A stretch of DNA of 64,000 bases from Paraburkholderia sp. D15 (lineage in GTDB: Bacteria > Pseudomonadota > Gammaproteobacteria > Burkholderiales > Burkholderiaceae): the NCBI RefSeq assembly GCF_029910215.1, contig NZ_CP110395.1, positions 4,216,001 through 4,280,000 of the forward strand, given 5' to 3'. This document shows positions 8,922-18,436 of the stretch, one piece after another. Numbering within the stretch: position 1 is the stretch's first letter; every line of letters starts with the position of its first letter. The position numbers were made by a program, and so were the translations under genes. The notes beneath the pieces are model-generated. The model was not told the origin of the DNA and did no database searches. It saw only the letters and a list, made by a program, of their open reading frames with translations.

Positions 8922-9965
8922 TCAAAGATCGTCGAACTGGACGATCGAAATCGACTTCGATGCGTTGAGCATCGCGCCGTCGCCGGTATCGGTCGAACAA
9001 GGCTCTTCGTCGAACGCGATATCGCCCTGCGGATCGGCCTCGCCGGTGGCGCGCAGGCCCGCGAACGGGAACAGCTTGTGATCCATCAGATGCGACGGCA
9101 CGACGTTCGACAATGCATTGAACATATTTTCGACGCGGCCCGGGAAACGCTTCTCCCAATCGCGAATCAACGCCTTCATTTCCGCGCGCTTGAGGTTCGG
9201 CTGACTACCGCACAGATTGCACGGAATGATCGGGAATTCGCGCAGTTCCGCGTACTTCTCCAGATCGGTTTCCTTCACGTACGCAAGCGGCCGGATCACG
9301 ATGTTCTTGCCGTCGTCCGATTGCAGCTTGGGCGGCATGCCCTTCAGCTTGCCGCCATAGAACAGGTTCAGCAGCAGCGTTTGCAGAATGTCGTCGCGGT
9401 GATGGCCGAGCGCGATCTTGGTCGCGCCGAGCTCGCCCGCGACGCGGTACAGAATGCCGCGCCGCAGCCGCGAGCACAGCGAGCAGGTGGTCTTGCCTTC
9501 AGGCACCAGCCGCTTGACGATGCTGTAGGTGTCCTGGTTCTCGATATGAAACGGAATGTCGAGCTGCTTCAGGTACTCGGGCAGCACGTGCTCGGGAAAG
9601 CCCGGCTGCTTCTGGTCGAGATTGACGGCGACGATGTCGAAGTGAATCGGCGCGCGTTCGCGCAGGCGCATCAGCACGTCGAGCATCGCGTAACTGTCTT
9701 TGCCGCCGGACAGGCAGACCATCACCTTGTCGCCGTCCTCGATCATGTTGAAGTCGCCGATCGCCTGGCCGACCTGGCGTGCGAGGCGCTTGAACAGCTT
9801 GTTGTTCTCGTACGCTTCTTTCTGCTCGCGGCGCGTGAGCGGCGGTTTCGCCGGCGCGGCGCTTTCAGCGTCGGCAGCGGTTTGAGCGACGATGGCGTCG
9901 GCCGTCTCGAGGGCCGCTTGCGCCGAACTGCTCGCCGTTGCGTTCAGGATGTCGGGGGCATGCAT
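8922..9965 (-). CDS. ttcA: tRNA 2-thiocytidine synthetase TtcA
   Basis: A PP-loop ATPase that thiolates cytidine 32 of certain tRNAs using an iron-sulfur cluster. The adenylation motif SGGKDSY lies near residue 90, and the cluster cysteine pairs are visible as [11 protein letters not shown] and [10 protein letters not shown]. The 347-aa protein has an Ala-rich N-terminal extension of about 45 residues before the conserved [16 protein letters not shown] segment, common in Burkholderia-type TtcA. It starts three bases after the folB stop and is probably the last gene of the SDR-folB-ttcA transcript. Confidence 0.96.
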   Translation of the reverse strand: MHAPDILNATASSSAQAALETADAIVAQTAADAESAAPAKPPLTRREQKEAYENNKLFKRLARQVGQAIGDFNMIEDGDKVMVCLSGGKDSYAMLDVLMRLRERAPIHFDIVAVNLDQKQPGFPEHVLPEYLKQLDIPFHIENQDTYSIVKRLVPEGKTTCSLCSRLRRGILYRVAGELGATKIALGHHRDDILQTLLLNLFYGGKLKGMPPKLQSDDGKNIVIRPLAYVKETDLEKYAELREFPIIPCNLCGSQPNLKRAEMKALIRDWEKRFPGRVENMFNALSNVVPSHLMDHKLFPFAGLRATGEADPQGDIAFDEEPCSTDTGDGAMLNASKSISIVQFDDL

Positions 9966-9968
9966 CGC

Positions 9969-10364
9969 TCACTCCTCCTTGATACGGAACACTTCGACGC
10001 CCACCGCGTCGCAGTCCGGATAGACGTCCGGCTTTTCCGTCGACACGCGCGCGGCTCGCACCAGCGGGTGTTCGAGCATGGTCGCGACGAGGTCGTCGCA
10101 GAGCGTTTCCTGCAGATGGATGTGGCCTTGCTGGACGCGGCGCGAAATGGTGGAGCGCATGAAGTCGTAGTCGACGACTTCGTTCAGCTTGTCCTGTACC
10201 GGCGTGGACAGCGACAGCGGCACGTACAGTTCGACGTTGATCACGACGCGCTGTTCGCCGCGCTTTTCGAAATCGTGCACGCCGATGTTGATGTGCACTT
10301 CGTAATTGCGCAGAAAGAGCCGGCGGCAATCGGCAAGCCGGGGGTGCGAAAGAGCGGCAAACAT
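9969..10364 (-). CDS. folB: Dihydroneopterin aldolase
   Basis: A 131-aa enzyme of folate synthesis that cleaves 7,8-dihydroneopterin to 6-hydroxymethyl-dihydropterin and glycolaldehyde. The core NYEVHINIGVHDFEKRGEQ is typical, including the catalytic-region Glu and the strand pattern of the small tunnelling-fold family. The ATG at 10364 has a modest GGAA upstream and matches the usual length; a GTG at 10397 would add eleven non-conserved residues without a ribosome site. It lies between the pteridine-reductase-like SDR and ttcA. Confidence 0.94.
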   Translation of the reverse strand: MFAALSHPRLADCRRLFLRNYEVHINIGVHDFEKRGEQRVVINVELYVPLSLSTPVQDKLNEVVDYDFMRSTISRRVQQGHIHLQETLCDDLVATMLEHPLVRAARVSTEKPDVYPDCDAVGVEVFRIKEE

Positions 10365-10451
10365 GTTCGTTCCAGTCGAAAAAAGCGTGCGGGGCACGCA
10401 AGGGGGCGTTTCAGCGCGCCGTGGCCGCCGTCAAAGGCGAACCGCGGCGCA

Positions 10452-11270
10452 TCAGGCGCCCGTCAAAAACATCACGTCGCGCGGCAGCGGCACCAGGTGC
10501 TGCCCGCCGTCGACAACCAGCGTCGTTCCGGTCACGCCCGCTGCATCGGCGAGATACAGCGCGGCGGCGACAATATCCTCGGGCCGCGACGCACGGCCCA
10601 GAGGCGTTGTACGGTGAGCCTGTTCGAAGCTTGCGGGCGTTTGATCGCCCGATTGCATCGTCAGGCCCGGCGCGAGTCCGACCACGCGCACTTTCGGCGC
10701 CAAAGCCTGCGCCAGCGCGATCGTGGCGGTCTGCATGGCCGCTTTCGTGAGCGTGTACGACAGGTAGTCCGGATTCATGTTGTACAGCTTCTGGTCCAGC
10801 ACGTTGATCACCACGCCGCGCTGGCTTTCGTCGCCGAGGGCCGTCTCCGGCGTCGCGTCGTACAGCATGCGCGCGAGCACCAGCGGCGCGCCGACGTTCA
10901 TCGCCGTCAGTTTCAGCAGCAGGTCGTAACCGACGTCGCGCGCGGTGTCTTCCTCGAAGCGCGACGCGTTGTTCACGATGCACACCGGCCGGCCCAGCGC
11001 CGCCGTGCAGTCCGGCAGCAGCCGCGCGACCTGCGCCTCGTCGCCCAGCTCGGCCTGCAAGGCCACTGCCCGGCGGCCCAGCGCGACGACCTCGGCAACC
11101 ACCTGGTCGGCCTCGTCCCGAGACGCGCCGTAATGGACCGCCACGTCCCAGCCACGCGCGGCGAAGCCGAGCGCGAGCGCCCGGCCGATGCGGCGCGCGG
11201 CGCCGGTAATCAGTACGACGCGCGGCGCTTCAGGCGCGCGGGAGGCGGCAGTGTCCAGAGAGGCGGTCAT
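10452..11270 (-). CDS. Short-chain dehydrogenase/reductase, FolM/pteridine-reductase-like
   Basis: A 272-aa Rossmann enzyme with the NADP-binding sequence VVLITGAARRIGRALALGF near residue 18. The arginines after the glycine motif are typical of pteridine reductases. The active-site tyrosine and lysine are in SYTLTKAAM. Being directly upstream of folB, it probably reduces dihydromonapterin or dihydrofolate in pterin metabolism, although other SDR substrates remain possible. It is transcribed divergently from the MidA-like methyltransferase with only 13 bases between the two start codons, so each promoter must lie inside the other gene. Confidence 0.85.
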   Translation of the reverse strand: MTASLDTAASRAPEAPRVVLITGAARRIGRALALGFAARGWDVAVHYGASRDEADQVVAEVVALGRRAVALQAELGDEAQVARLLPDCTAALGRPVCIVNNASRFEEDTARDVGYDLLLKLTAMNVGAPLVLARMLYDATPETALGDESQRGVVINVLDQKLYNMNPDYLSYTLTKAAMQTATIALAQALAPKVRVVGLAPGLTMQSGDQTPASFEQAHRTTPLGRASRPEDIVAAALYLADAAGVTGTTLVVDGGQHLVPLPRDVMFLTGA

Positions 11271-11283
11271 TTACAATGCGAGG

Positions 11284-12474
11284 ATGAATCCGAAAGCTCA
11301 CCAACCCGATAGTTTACCTGCTCCCGGCCCGAGCGCGCTGGCGCAGTCCGAAGCGCTGGTCGCGCAACTGCGCGCGGAGCTCGACGGCGCCGGCGGCTGG
11401 CTGCCGTTCGACCGCTACATGGAGCGCGCGTTATACGCGCCGGGACTGGGCTATTACAGCGGCGGCGCCCGCAAATTCGGGCTGCGCGGCGACGATGGCA
11501 GCGACTTCGTGACCGCCCCGGAACTGTCGCCGCTGTTCGCCGCGACGCTGGCGCGGCCACTCGCCGAAGCCTTGCAGGCAAGCGGCACGCGCGACGTGAT
11601 GGAATTCGGCGCGGGCACGGGCAAACTCGCGGCGGGCCTGCTCATGGCGCTCGATGCGCTGGGCGTGGACTTCGACAGCTACGCGATCGTGGATTTGTCG
11701 GGCGAGTTGCGCGAACGGCAACGCGAGTCGATCGAAGCGGCGGCGCCCGCACTTGCCGCGAAAGTGCGCTGGCTGGACGCGTTGCCCGAGCGCTTCGAAG
11801 GCGTGGTGATCGGCAACGAGGTACTCGACGCGATGCCGGTGCGTCTGTTCGCCTTCGCGGACGGCGTCTGGCACGAACGCGGCGTGACGCTGCGCGCCAA
11901 CACCTTCGCGTTCGAGGACCGTCCGGTAAGCTCGGCGGAGGATCTTGCCACGCTCGCCGACATCGATACCGGCGGCGACGACTACGTGACCGAAACGCAC
12001 GAAGCCGCACGCGCCTTCACGCGGACCATCTGCACGATGCTCGCGCGCGGCGCGGCGTTTTTCATCGACTATGGTTTTCCACGCCACGAGTACTATCACG
12101 CGCAGCGTGCGCAGGGCACGCTGATGTGCCACTACCGGCATCGCGCGCATGGCGATCCGTTTCTTTATCCGGGCTTGCAGGACATCACCGCGCACGTGGA
12201 ATTCACCGGCATCGCCGAAGCGGGTGTCGAGACCGGCGCGGATCTGCTCGGCTTCACGTCGCAAGCGCGGTTTTTGATGAACGCGGGCATTACCGACGCG
12301 CTGTCGGAAATCGATCCGTCCGATACGAAGCGGTTTCTGCCCGCGGCGAATGCGGTGCAGAAGCTGCTGTCGGAAGCCGAGATGGGCGAGCTGTTCAAGG
12401 TGATCGCGTTTTCGCGCGGTCTGGATGACACGTTGCAAGCGTTTTCGAGCGGCGACCGCTCGCATACGCTGTGA
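11284..12474 (+). CDS. SAM-dependent methyltransferase, MidA/NDUFAF7 family
   Basis: A 396-aa class I methyltransferase of the family that includes the mitochondrial complex I assembly factor NDUFAF7 (MidA). Diagnostic segments are ALYAPGLGYYSGGARKFG, the family start, DFVTAPELSPLF, and the AdoMet-binding VMEFGAGTGKLA near residue 105. In eukaryotes the family methylates an arginine of complex I; the bacterial substrate is not established. The ATG at 11284 follows an AGG and excludes a long untranslatable-looking leader that overlaps the SDR. Downstream is a small membrane protein gene. Confidence 0.9.
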   Translation: MNPKAHQPDSLPAPGPSALAQSEALVAQLRAELDGAGGWLPFDRYMERALYAPGLGYYSGGARKFGLRGDDGSDFVTAPELSPLFAATLARPLAEALQASGTRDVMEFGAGTGKLAAGLLMALDALGVDFDSYAIVDLSGELRERQRESIEAAAPALAAKVRWLDALPERFEGVVIGNEVLDAMPVRLFAFADGVWHERGVTLRANTFAFEDRPVSSAEDLATLADIDTGGDDYVTETHEAARAFTRTICTMLARGAAFFIDYGFPRHEYYHAQRAQGTLMCHYRHRAHGDPFLYPGLQDITAHVEFTGIAEAGVETGADLLGFTSQARFLMNAGITDALSEIDPSDTKRFLPAANAVQKLLSEAEMGELFKVIAFSRGLDDTLQAFSSGDRSHTL

Positions 12475-12505
12475 TTGCCGGCTCTGCCCGACTCGGGAAC
12501 GCGCG

Positions 12506-12700
12506 ATGATCCGCTGGCTTTTGACGACTTTCGTGGCAGTGGCCGTGCTGTCGGCCTGCTGGCCGTGGCTCAGGAAAATCGGTATCGGCCGCATGCCGGG
12601 CGACGTGACGTTGCGGCTCTTTGGCCGCGAGTACCCGTTTCCGTTCATGTCGACGCTGGTGCTGTCGATGTTGTTGTCGTTGCTCGCGCGGCTGCTGTAA
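12506..12700 (+). CDS. Small DUF2905-type membrane protein
   Basis: A 64-aa protein starting MIRWLLTTFVAVAVLSACW. It has two hydrophobic helices (residues 3-19 and 41-62) separated by RKIGIGRMPGDVTLRLFGRE, a loop with the GRxPGD pattern typical of DUF2905 proteins. Its role is unknown. It follows the methyltransferase gene by 31 bases on the same strand. Confidence 0.85.
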   Translation: MIRWLLTTFVAVAVLSACWPWLRKIGIGRMPGDVTLRLFGREYPFPFMSTLVLSMLLSLLARLL

Positions 12701-12722
12701 CGATTCCCGCGATGCGCTGACC

Positions 12723-12753
12723 GGACATATCGGCTTTGTGTGCCGATATGTCC
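12723..12753. terminator. Hairpin between convergent genes
   Basis: A perfect 12-bp inverted repeat (GGACATATCGGC, 12723-12734, and GCCGATATGTCC, 12742-12753) with a 7-base loop lies between the converging DUF2905 and cca genes. It has no T-tract, so it would act as a weak bidirectional terminator or a protein-binding palindrome. Confidence 0.45.
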
Positions 12754-12840
12754 ACTACTCCGCTACTCGCGCTGTTCTCCGCGTTCGCCGCCCTCACGGC
12801 ATGCGCCGCTCTCGCGGCTCGAAGGCCGAACCGCTTCCAC

Positions 12841-14076
12841 CTACTCTGCCATTGCGGCCGCCACCGCCCGCACGCGTTCCATGTGCACCGCGTCCTTGAT
12901 GGCCGCCGGCGCATCGGCCAGCCGCTTCGCGACTGCGCCGGCATCCACGCCGCGCGCCGCCACCAGCGCAATTCTCAGCCGCTCCGCCTGCGGATACTCG
13001 CGCGCTTCGAAGCCAAGCCGTCCGCGCGCATCCGCCTCGCACGCCTGCAACGCTTCGGCGAAACGCGCCGGCTTGCGAATCGCGTCGCTGCGTTCGAGCA
13101 GCCTCACCAGGGCCGCCGCCCCCATTTCCATCACGCGATGAATATTGCCGTGCTCGCGCGCCACGAGCAGCGCGAGATCGCGGCACTCGTTGGGCACACG
13201 CAGCCGCTCGCACAAGGGCTTGAGCAGATTCACGCTGCGCTCTTCATGGCCGATATGGCGCGGCAATACGTCCGCCGGCGTCGTGGCCTTGCCGAGGTCG
13301 TGCGTCAATGCGGCGAAACGAACCGGCAATGCGTAACCCTGCTGCGCGGCGTGATCGACCACCATCATCACGTGAACGCCCGTGTCCACTTCGGGGTGAT
13401 AGTCGGCGCGTTGCGGCACGCCGTACAGCGCGTCGATCTCGGGCAGAATGCGCGCCAACGCACCGCACTCGCGCAACACCTCGAACATGCGCGACGGCTG
13501 CTTCTCCATGAGGCCGCGCGACACTTCCTGCCACACGCGCTCGGCGACCAGCGCATCCACTTCACCGTCGGCGACCATCTTGCGCATCAGCGTCAGCGTT
13601 TCGGGCGCGACCGTGAAATCCACGAACCTCGCCGCGAATCGCGCGATCCGCAGAATCCGCACGGGATCTTCGAGGAACGCATCGCTCACATGACGGAACA
13701 GCCGTGCGCGCAGATCGCCCTGACCGTCGAACGGATCGATCACCGGCCCGGTCAGTTCGCCGTCGGGACGCACTTCGCGCGCCATCGCATTGATCGTGAG
13801 ATCGCGGCGCGCGAGATCTTCCTCCAGCGTCACGTCCGGCGCGAAGAAAAACTGGAAGCCGTGATAGCCCGCCGCCGTCTTGCGTTCGGTACGCGCAAGC
13901 GCGTATTCCTCGTGCGTCTGCGGATGAAGAAACACCGGAAAGTCCTTGCCCACCGGACGATAACCCTGCGCGACCATCTGCTCCGGCGTCGCACCGACCA
14001 CGACGTAATCGCGGTCCTGCACCGGTACGCCCAGCACCTCGTCGCGGATCGCGCCGCCTACCGCGTAGATATTCAT
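12841..14076 (-). CDS. cca: CCA-adding tRNA nucleotidyltransferase with HD domain
   Basis: A 411-aa enzyme that builds or repairs the CCA end of tRNAs. The start MNIYAVGGAIRDEVLG and the metal-binding DRDYVVVG mark the class II nucleotidyltransferase head. RRDLTINAMA and RILRIARFAARF are the conserved body motifs. A C-terminal HD phosphohydrolase domain is visible (THDLGKAT near residue 260), as in gammaproteobacterial Cca. The ATG at 14076 overlaps the GST stop by ATGA, giving translational coupling. Confidence 0.96.
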   Translation of the reverse strand: MNIYAVGGAIRDEVLGVPVQDRDYVVVGATPEQMVAQGYRPVGKDFPVFLHPQTHEEYALARTERKTAAGYHGFQFFFAPDVTLEEDLARRDLTINAMAREVRPDGELTGPVIDPFDGQGDLRARLFRHVSDAFLEDPVRILRIARFAARFVDFTVAPETLTLMRKMVADGEVDALVAERVWQEVSRGLMEKQPSRMFEVLRECGALARILPEIDALYGVPQRADYHPEVDTGVHVMMVVDHAAQQGYALPVRFAALTHDLGKATTPADVLPRHIGHEERSVNLLKPLCERLRVPNECRDLALLVAREHGNIHRVMEMGAAALVRLLERSDAIRKPARFAEALQACEADARGRLGFEAREYPQAERLRIALVAARGVDAGAVAKRLADAPAAIKDAVHMERVRAVAAAMAE

Positions 14077-14726
14077 GGGCATTCGTCTTGATCCGGCAGT
14101 GCGTGCGTTTCGCGCAGCGCGTCGTCGATCCATGCCTTCACGGCGGGCACCGCGGCAATGCGGCGCGCGTAGGCGGACGCGGCTTCGGACAAAGCGGGCT
14201 GCCACGTGTTGAAGCGCATCACGACCGGCGCGTACATCGCGTCGGCAATGGTGAAATCGCCGAACAGGAACGGGCCGCCGTAGGTGTCGAGGCAATCGCG
14301 CCACAGCGCGTCGATGCGCGCGATGTCGGCGAGCGCGCCGGGCGTCGCGTTCTTGCCGGGAAACGACGCGCGGATGTTCATCCACATGTTCGAGCGCAAT
14401 TCGCCGAAGCCCGAATGCATTTCCGCGCTCACGCTGCGCGCGTGACTGCGGGCGGCGGCATCGCGCGGCCAGAGCGGATGCTGCGGAAAACGCTCGGCGA
14501 GCGTTTCGGCGATGGCCAGCGAGTCCCATGTCGCGTGCCCCGTGTCGTCGACCAGACAGGGCACCTTGCCCGCACCATTCGGCGCGTGCGCGCGGATCGC
14601 GGCGGCCGTGCCGGGTTCGCGCAGAAGGATCAGCACTTCTTCGAACGGAATGCCGAAATGCTTCAGCAGCAGCCATGGCCGCATCGACCACGACGAATAG
14701 TTCTTGTCACCAATGATCAGCTTCAT
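14073..14726 (-). CDS. Glutathione S-transferase family protein
   Basis: A 217-aa protein with an N-terminal thioredoxin-fold domain (MKLIIGDKNYSSWSMRPWLL) in which a serine at the SSWS position would activate glutathione. It also has the conserved cis-proline segment GKVPCLVDD and the helix motif WDSLAIAETLAE. The C-terminal helical domain contains FGDFTIADAMYAPV. The substrate is unknown; it may have a detoxification role. It is the first gene of a two-gene unit with cca. Confidence 0.93.
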   Translation of the reverse strand: MKLIIGDKNYSSWSMRPWLLLKHFGIPFEEVLILLREPGTAAAIRAHAPNGAGKVPCLVDDTGHATWDSLAIAETLAERFPQHPLWPRDAAARSHARSVSAEMHSGFGELRSNMWMNIRASFPGKNATPGALADIARIDALWRDCLDTYGGPFLFGDFTIADAMYAPVVMRFNTWQPALSEAASAYARRIAAVPAVKAWIDDALRETHALPDQDECP

Positions 14727-14756
14727 GCTTTGTATGGCGTGAGGGGGAAAGAGATT

Positions 14757-15710
14757 TTAGCGGCCAGCGCTGGCGCGGAACGTATCGAAGCGCGAGCGCG
14801 TCGACGCGCCGGTGAGGTAAACCGGCGCGATGGTTTCGATGCTGGTCGGCTCGATCCCTAGTTCGGGCGCGAGCGGCCCGCTCAACACGTTGTCGACTTT
14901 CATCGAATCGAGATTGTCGCGTGAAATCACCGGTTCGCCGGGCGCCATTTCGAAGCTCAACGCCTGCAGGCGCGCGAACGCGTCCGGTAGACGGATGATG
15001 CGCGCGTGTTTGCCGATCACGTCGCCGCAATACGCGACGAGGTCTTCGAGCGTGTAGACGGTCGGGCCGCCGAGTTCGTACGTGCGACCGCTCGCGGCGT
15101 CGAGATCGAGCGTGTTCATGATCGCCTTCGCGACATCGTCGACGTAGACCGGCTGAAATTTCGCGTCGGGCATGGCGAGCGGAATGGCCGGGAACATCTT
15201 CTGCAGAAACGCGAATTTGTTGAGGAACTGGTCCTCCTGGCCGAACACCACCGACGGCCGGAAAATCGTCCACGCCAGATTTGCCGCGTGCACCGCCTTC
15301 TCGCCGTCGCCCTTCGAGCGCGTGTACATGCTGGGCCCGCTCGGATCGGCGCCCAACGCGCTAAGGTGAATCAGCCGATGCACGCCCTTGCCTTCGCAAG
15401 CCGCGACGATTTTGGTGGGTAGCTCGACGTGAATGCGCGCGAACTCCGGGCCATACGGCTTGCCGCGTTTGCCGTGCAGCGTCCCGACGAGGTTGATCAC
15501 GCAATCGGCGCCCTCGACGAAACGCGCGAGCTGGACCGGATCGAACACGTCGGTCTCGATCACGTCGATAGGTAGCAGGGTGAGGTGGCGGGCGTTGTAG
15601 CGGCGCCGGGTGGCAATGCGCACGTCTTTGCCCATTTCCACGAGCGCATTGACGAGATGGCTGCCGATAAAACCGGAACCGCCGATGATCGCAACGGCTT
15701 GATGTCGCAT
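14757..15710 (-). CDS. NDUFA9-like NAD(P)-binding SDR protein
   Basis: A 317-aa extended/atypical short-chain dehydrogenase. The N-terminus VAIIGGSGFIGSHLVNAL is the dinucleotide-binding glycine motif. LIHLSALGAD and YTRSKGDGEKAV carry the usual Ser, Tyr and Lys positions, and the length matches the complex I NDUFA9-like/NAD(P)H-binding family. It may bind quinone or act in cofactor handling; no substrate can be assigned. The ATG at 15710 is preceded by GGAG nine bases away. It lies downstream of the lytic transglycosylase gene on the same strand. Confidence 0.9.
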   Translation of the reverse strand: MRHQAVAIIGGSGFIGSHLVNALVEMGKDVRIATRRRYNARHLTLLPIDVIETDVFDPVQLARFVEGADCVINLVGTLHGKRGKPYGPEFARIHVELPTKIVAACEGKGVHRLIHLSALGADPSGPSMYTRSKGDGEKAVHAANLAWTIFRPSVVFGQEDQFLNKFAFLQKMFPAIPLAMPDAKFQPVYVDDVAKAIMNTLDLDAASGRTYELGGPTVYTLEDLVAYCGDVIGKHARIIRLPDAFARLQALSFEMAPGEPVISRDNLDSMKVDNVLSGPLAPELGIEPTSIETIAPVYLTGASTRSRFDTFRASAGR

Positions 15711-15802
15711 TTTCGACTCCCTGGTGGAAGCCGCGGCAACGGCTGGCGAAGCGCGCCGCCGTCTCGTTTGGGTCGAGGCGGCGGCGGCACGGCGCTTACG
15801 GC

Positions 15803-17770
15803 TTACGGTGCGATGTAACCCAGCCGCGCCTTCAGCGATTGCGGACGGCCTTCGAACAATGCCGCGTAGTAGACGGTGTTGGACAACACGTTCTTCACGT
15901 AGTCGCGCGTTTCCTGGAACGGAATCGCCTCGGCGAAGATCGCGCCTTCCACCGGACGCTGCAACGACTGCCGCCAGTTGCGCGGACGGCCCGGACCGGC
16001 GTTGTAGCCGGCGGTGGCGAGCACGGCGGACCCGTCGAACTGATTGTAGATCATGGACAGGTAGTTGGTGCCCAGCAGGATGTTGGTGTTGATGTCGTTC
16101 ATCTGCTCGCGCGAGATCGGGCCGAGGCCGATCTTTTTCGCGACCAGTTGCGCGGTGCCCGGCATCAACTGCATCAGGCCGCTCGCGCCGACTTCCGAGC
16201 GCGCGTTCATGATGAAGCGCGACTCCTGGCGGATCAAACCATACGCCCACTCCACATCCAGCCCGTTCGATTGCGAATCGCGCTCGACGATATCGCGGAA
16301 CGGCGACAGATAACGCAACGAGAAATCGTGCTCGCTCTTCGTGCGGTCCGCCGTATTCACGGTCCGGTCGTAAAGCTGGATCCGGCGCGCGTATTCGGCG
16401 GCGGCGATCAACTGACGGTCGCTCATATTGCGCAGCGGCCAGTTCCATTCGCGGTTGCCTTCGAGGCGCAGATTCAGCGCGTAGAAGCGCTGCGCCAGAT
16501 CGAAGCCCGGCGTATTGCCGGCTTGCTGGACTTCGGCATCCGTGACGGTGGTTTTCGGCGGGACGGTGATCTTCTGGCCGAGTTCTTCGGCGGCCAGTTG
16601 ACCGTAGAAATTAAAGCCCTGCGAGATCGAATCGAATTCCTGGTTCGCGGTGGCCGTGTCGCCGGCCTGCTTCAGCGCGCGCGCATGCCAGTAGATCCAC
16701 GACGGCTGATTGCGCAACGCGGCCGGCATCTGCTCGATCGACCAGCGCACCATCGTCCAGTCGCCGGCCAGCAGCGCGGTGCGGGTGCGCCACTCGTACG
16801 CCGGGTTCGACAGCGGCGCATTCACCGACAGCCGGTACCAGTCCACCGCGCTCGGCATCTGCTTGGCGGCGGCCTGATACGCAATCGTGCCCCAGCCGAT
16901 CGCGCGTTCGGGCGAACTCAGCGACGGCGCAACCGACGCGAACGTGGCCGCGGCCATGGCCGGATCGTTACGCGCCATGCGCGTGATCGCCAGCAACGCC
17001 AGTTGATGCGACTGCGCGTCCGGACCGACGCCGCGCGCCAGCAACAGCGGCGGCGTGCTCGTCGCCTGACCGAACAGCACCGGATCGGGCGGCTGGTTGC
17101 TGAGGGCGTCGACAAGCTTGCTGCCGGTGGCCGTGTAGTTCTGTTCGTACGCGAGACGGATCTGCTGCCAGATGTCGTCGGTGCTGAATTGACGGTTCAC
17201 GCCCAGCGCGGTGATCAGATCGACGCAGCCGTCGCCGTACCACTTCGGATCGACCAGCAGCGCACGCGCGGCATCGGCCACGTTCTCGCCGCGCGACGCG
17301 CGCGATTCGAGCGCATAGCACTTCACCTGCGTGTCGTCGTTCAGCACGAAGCGCGCGTATTGCTGGTCGAAGTTGCGCCAGTCGTGACGCGCGCCGAGCA
17401 CCGTCAGATAGTCGTTACGCAGACGGTCGGCGATCGCCTGGCCGTCGTACTTCTGCAGGAACGCGAGCACCGGTGCGTCCGGCGCATCGACCCGCGCGTG
17501 GCCGCTCGAATCGAACAGTTGCGGCTTGAGCTGGAAGTACTCCAGATACGACGTCGCGGGATAGCTCGGAATCATGCTCGCGAGCTGCGCGGCGCGCGCT
17601 GGATCGTTATTGCGCGCGGCCTCGCGAAGCTGGACGAAAATCTGGTCGTCGTTCGAGAGCTGTGAAATGGGAATGGGCTTGACGGCGGAGGCCGTGCTGC
17701 ACGCGACGAGCGCCGCGGCGGCAAGCGCCAGACCGGCCGCGCGATATACTCGGTAAAGGCGTTTTGACAT
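15803..17770 (-). CDS. Periplasmic lytic murein transglycosylase, Slt type, probable lipoprotein
   Basis: A 655-aa protein that cleaves peptidoglycan glycan strands to 1,6-anhydro products. The export signal at residues 3-25 ends in LVACSTASA, a plausible lipobox with Cys as the lipidated residue. A long alpha-superhelical region (about 40-470) precedes the SLT domain, where GLIRQESRF holds the catalytic Glu and ASGLMQLMPGTAQ and TAGYNAGPGR complete the fold. I prefer ATG at 17770 over 17809 because it begins the signal peptide. The start is divergent from, and only about 20 bases away from, the start of the cyclo-ligase gene. Confidence 0.94.
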   Translation of the reverse strand: MSKRLYRVYRAAGLALAAAALVACSTASAVKPIPISQLSNDDQIFVQLREAARNNDPARAAQLASMIPSYPATSYLEYFQLKPQLFDSSGHARVDAPDAPVLAFLQKYDGQAIADRLRNDYLTVLGARHDWRNFDQQYARFVLNDDTQVKCYALESRASRGENVADAARALLVDPKWYGDGCVDLITALGVNRQFSTDDIWQQIRLAYEQNYTATGSKLVDALSNQPPDPVLFGQATSTPPLLLARGVGPDAQSHQLALLAITRMARNDPAMAAATFASVAPSLSSPERAIGWGTIAYQAAAKQMPSAVDWYRLSVNAPLSNPAYEWRTRTALLAGDWTMVRWSIEQMPAALRNQPSWIYWHARALKQAGDTATANQEFDSISQGFNFYGQLAAEELGQKITVPPKTTVTDAEVQQAGNTPGFDLAQRFYALNLRLEGNREWNWPLRNMSDRQLIAAAEYARRIQLYDRTVNTADRTKSEHDFSLRYLSPFRDIVERDSQSNGLDVEWAYGLIRQESRFIMNARSEVGASGLMQLMPGTAQLVAKKIGLGPISREQMNDINTNILLGTNYLSMIYNQFDGSAVLATAGYNAGPGRPRNWRQSLQRPVEGAIFAEAIPFQETRDYVKNVLSNTVYYAALFEGRPQSLKARLGYIAP

Positions 17771-17790
17771 CGTTGTTTCTGGAGCGCGAA

Positions 17791-18390
17791 TTGAACCCAA
17801 GCATAGCATGCAACCCCGCCGCGGAATCGAAAAAGGCGCTGCGTCGAATGCTATTGGAAGCCAGACTGCAAGCGGCTTCCGAGCCTGCTCGCAACACCGC
17901 GCTCGGGCGTCGCGTGCTCGATGCGCTGAAGCGTTACGACGTGCGCAGCGTGGGGTTCTACTGGCCGCTCGCGGGTGAGTTCGACGCGCGCGGCGCGATC
18001 GCGCTGTGGCTTGCCGCCGATGCGCAGCGCGAAGCCGCGCTGCCGGTCGTCAGGGAACGCGGCGTGCCACTTGAGTTTCACGCATGGACGCCCGATACGC
18101 CGATGCGCATCGGTCATCACAAGATCGCGGAACCGGCCTCCGGGCGCGTGACGATTCCCGAGTTGCTGTTCGTGCCTTGCGTGGGTTTCGATGCCGATGG
18201 TTTTCGCCTCGGCTATGGCGGCGGCTACTACGACCGCACGCTGGCCGCTTGGCCGGGGGCCGCGCAACCGGTCACGGTCGGCATCGCGTATGAAGCGTGC
18301 CGCACCCAGGCGCTGCAACGCGAGGCGCACGACATGCCGCTCGATCTGATCGTCACCGAGGCCGCGCTTTATCCGCAACCGGCAGCCTGA
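17791..18390 (+). CDS. 5-formyltetrahydrofolate cyclo-ligase
   Basis: A 199-aa enzyme that converts 5-formyl-THF to 5,10-methenyl-THF with ATP, returning stored folate to one-carbon metabolism. KKALRRMLLEAR near residue 12 and the C-terminal FRLGYGGGYYDRTLA are family signatures. The start is TTG at 17791, six bases after a GGAG; an earlier in-frame TTG at 17764 would overlap the divergent transglycosylase start. It converges on the following regulator gene with 46 bases between the stops. Confidence 0.93.
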   Translation: MNPSIACNPAAESKKALRRMLLEARLQAASEPARNTALGRRVLDALKRYDVRSVGFYWPLAGEFDARGAIALWLAADAQREAALPVVRERGVPLEFHAWTPDTPMRIGHHKIAEPASGRVTIPELLFVPCVGFDADGFRLGYGGGYYDRTLAAWPGAAQPVTVGIAYEACRTQALQREAHDMPLDLIVTEAALYPQPAA

Positions 18391-18436
18391 CGCCGCGCGC
18401 CTCACGCCCGTCACATCAATCCGCGACCACCTCGAC

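Noticed and set aside
9078..11312. 744-codon plus-strand open frame over ttcA, folB and the SDR gene
   Set aside because: It is antisense to three well-identified genes and its composition is that of a shadow frame.
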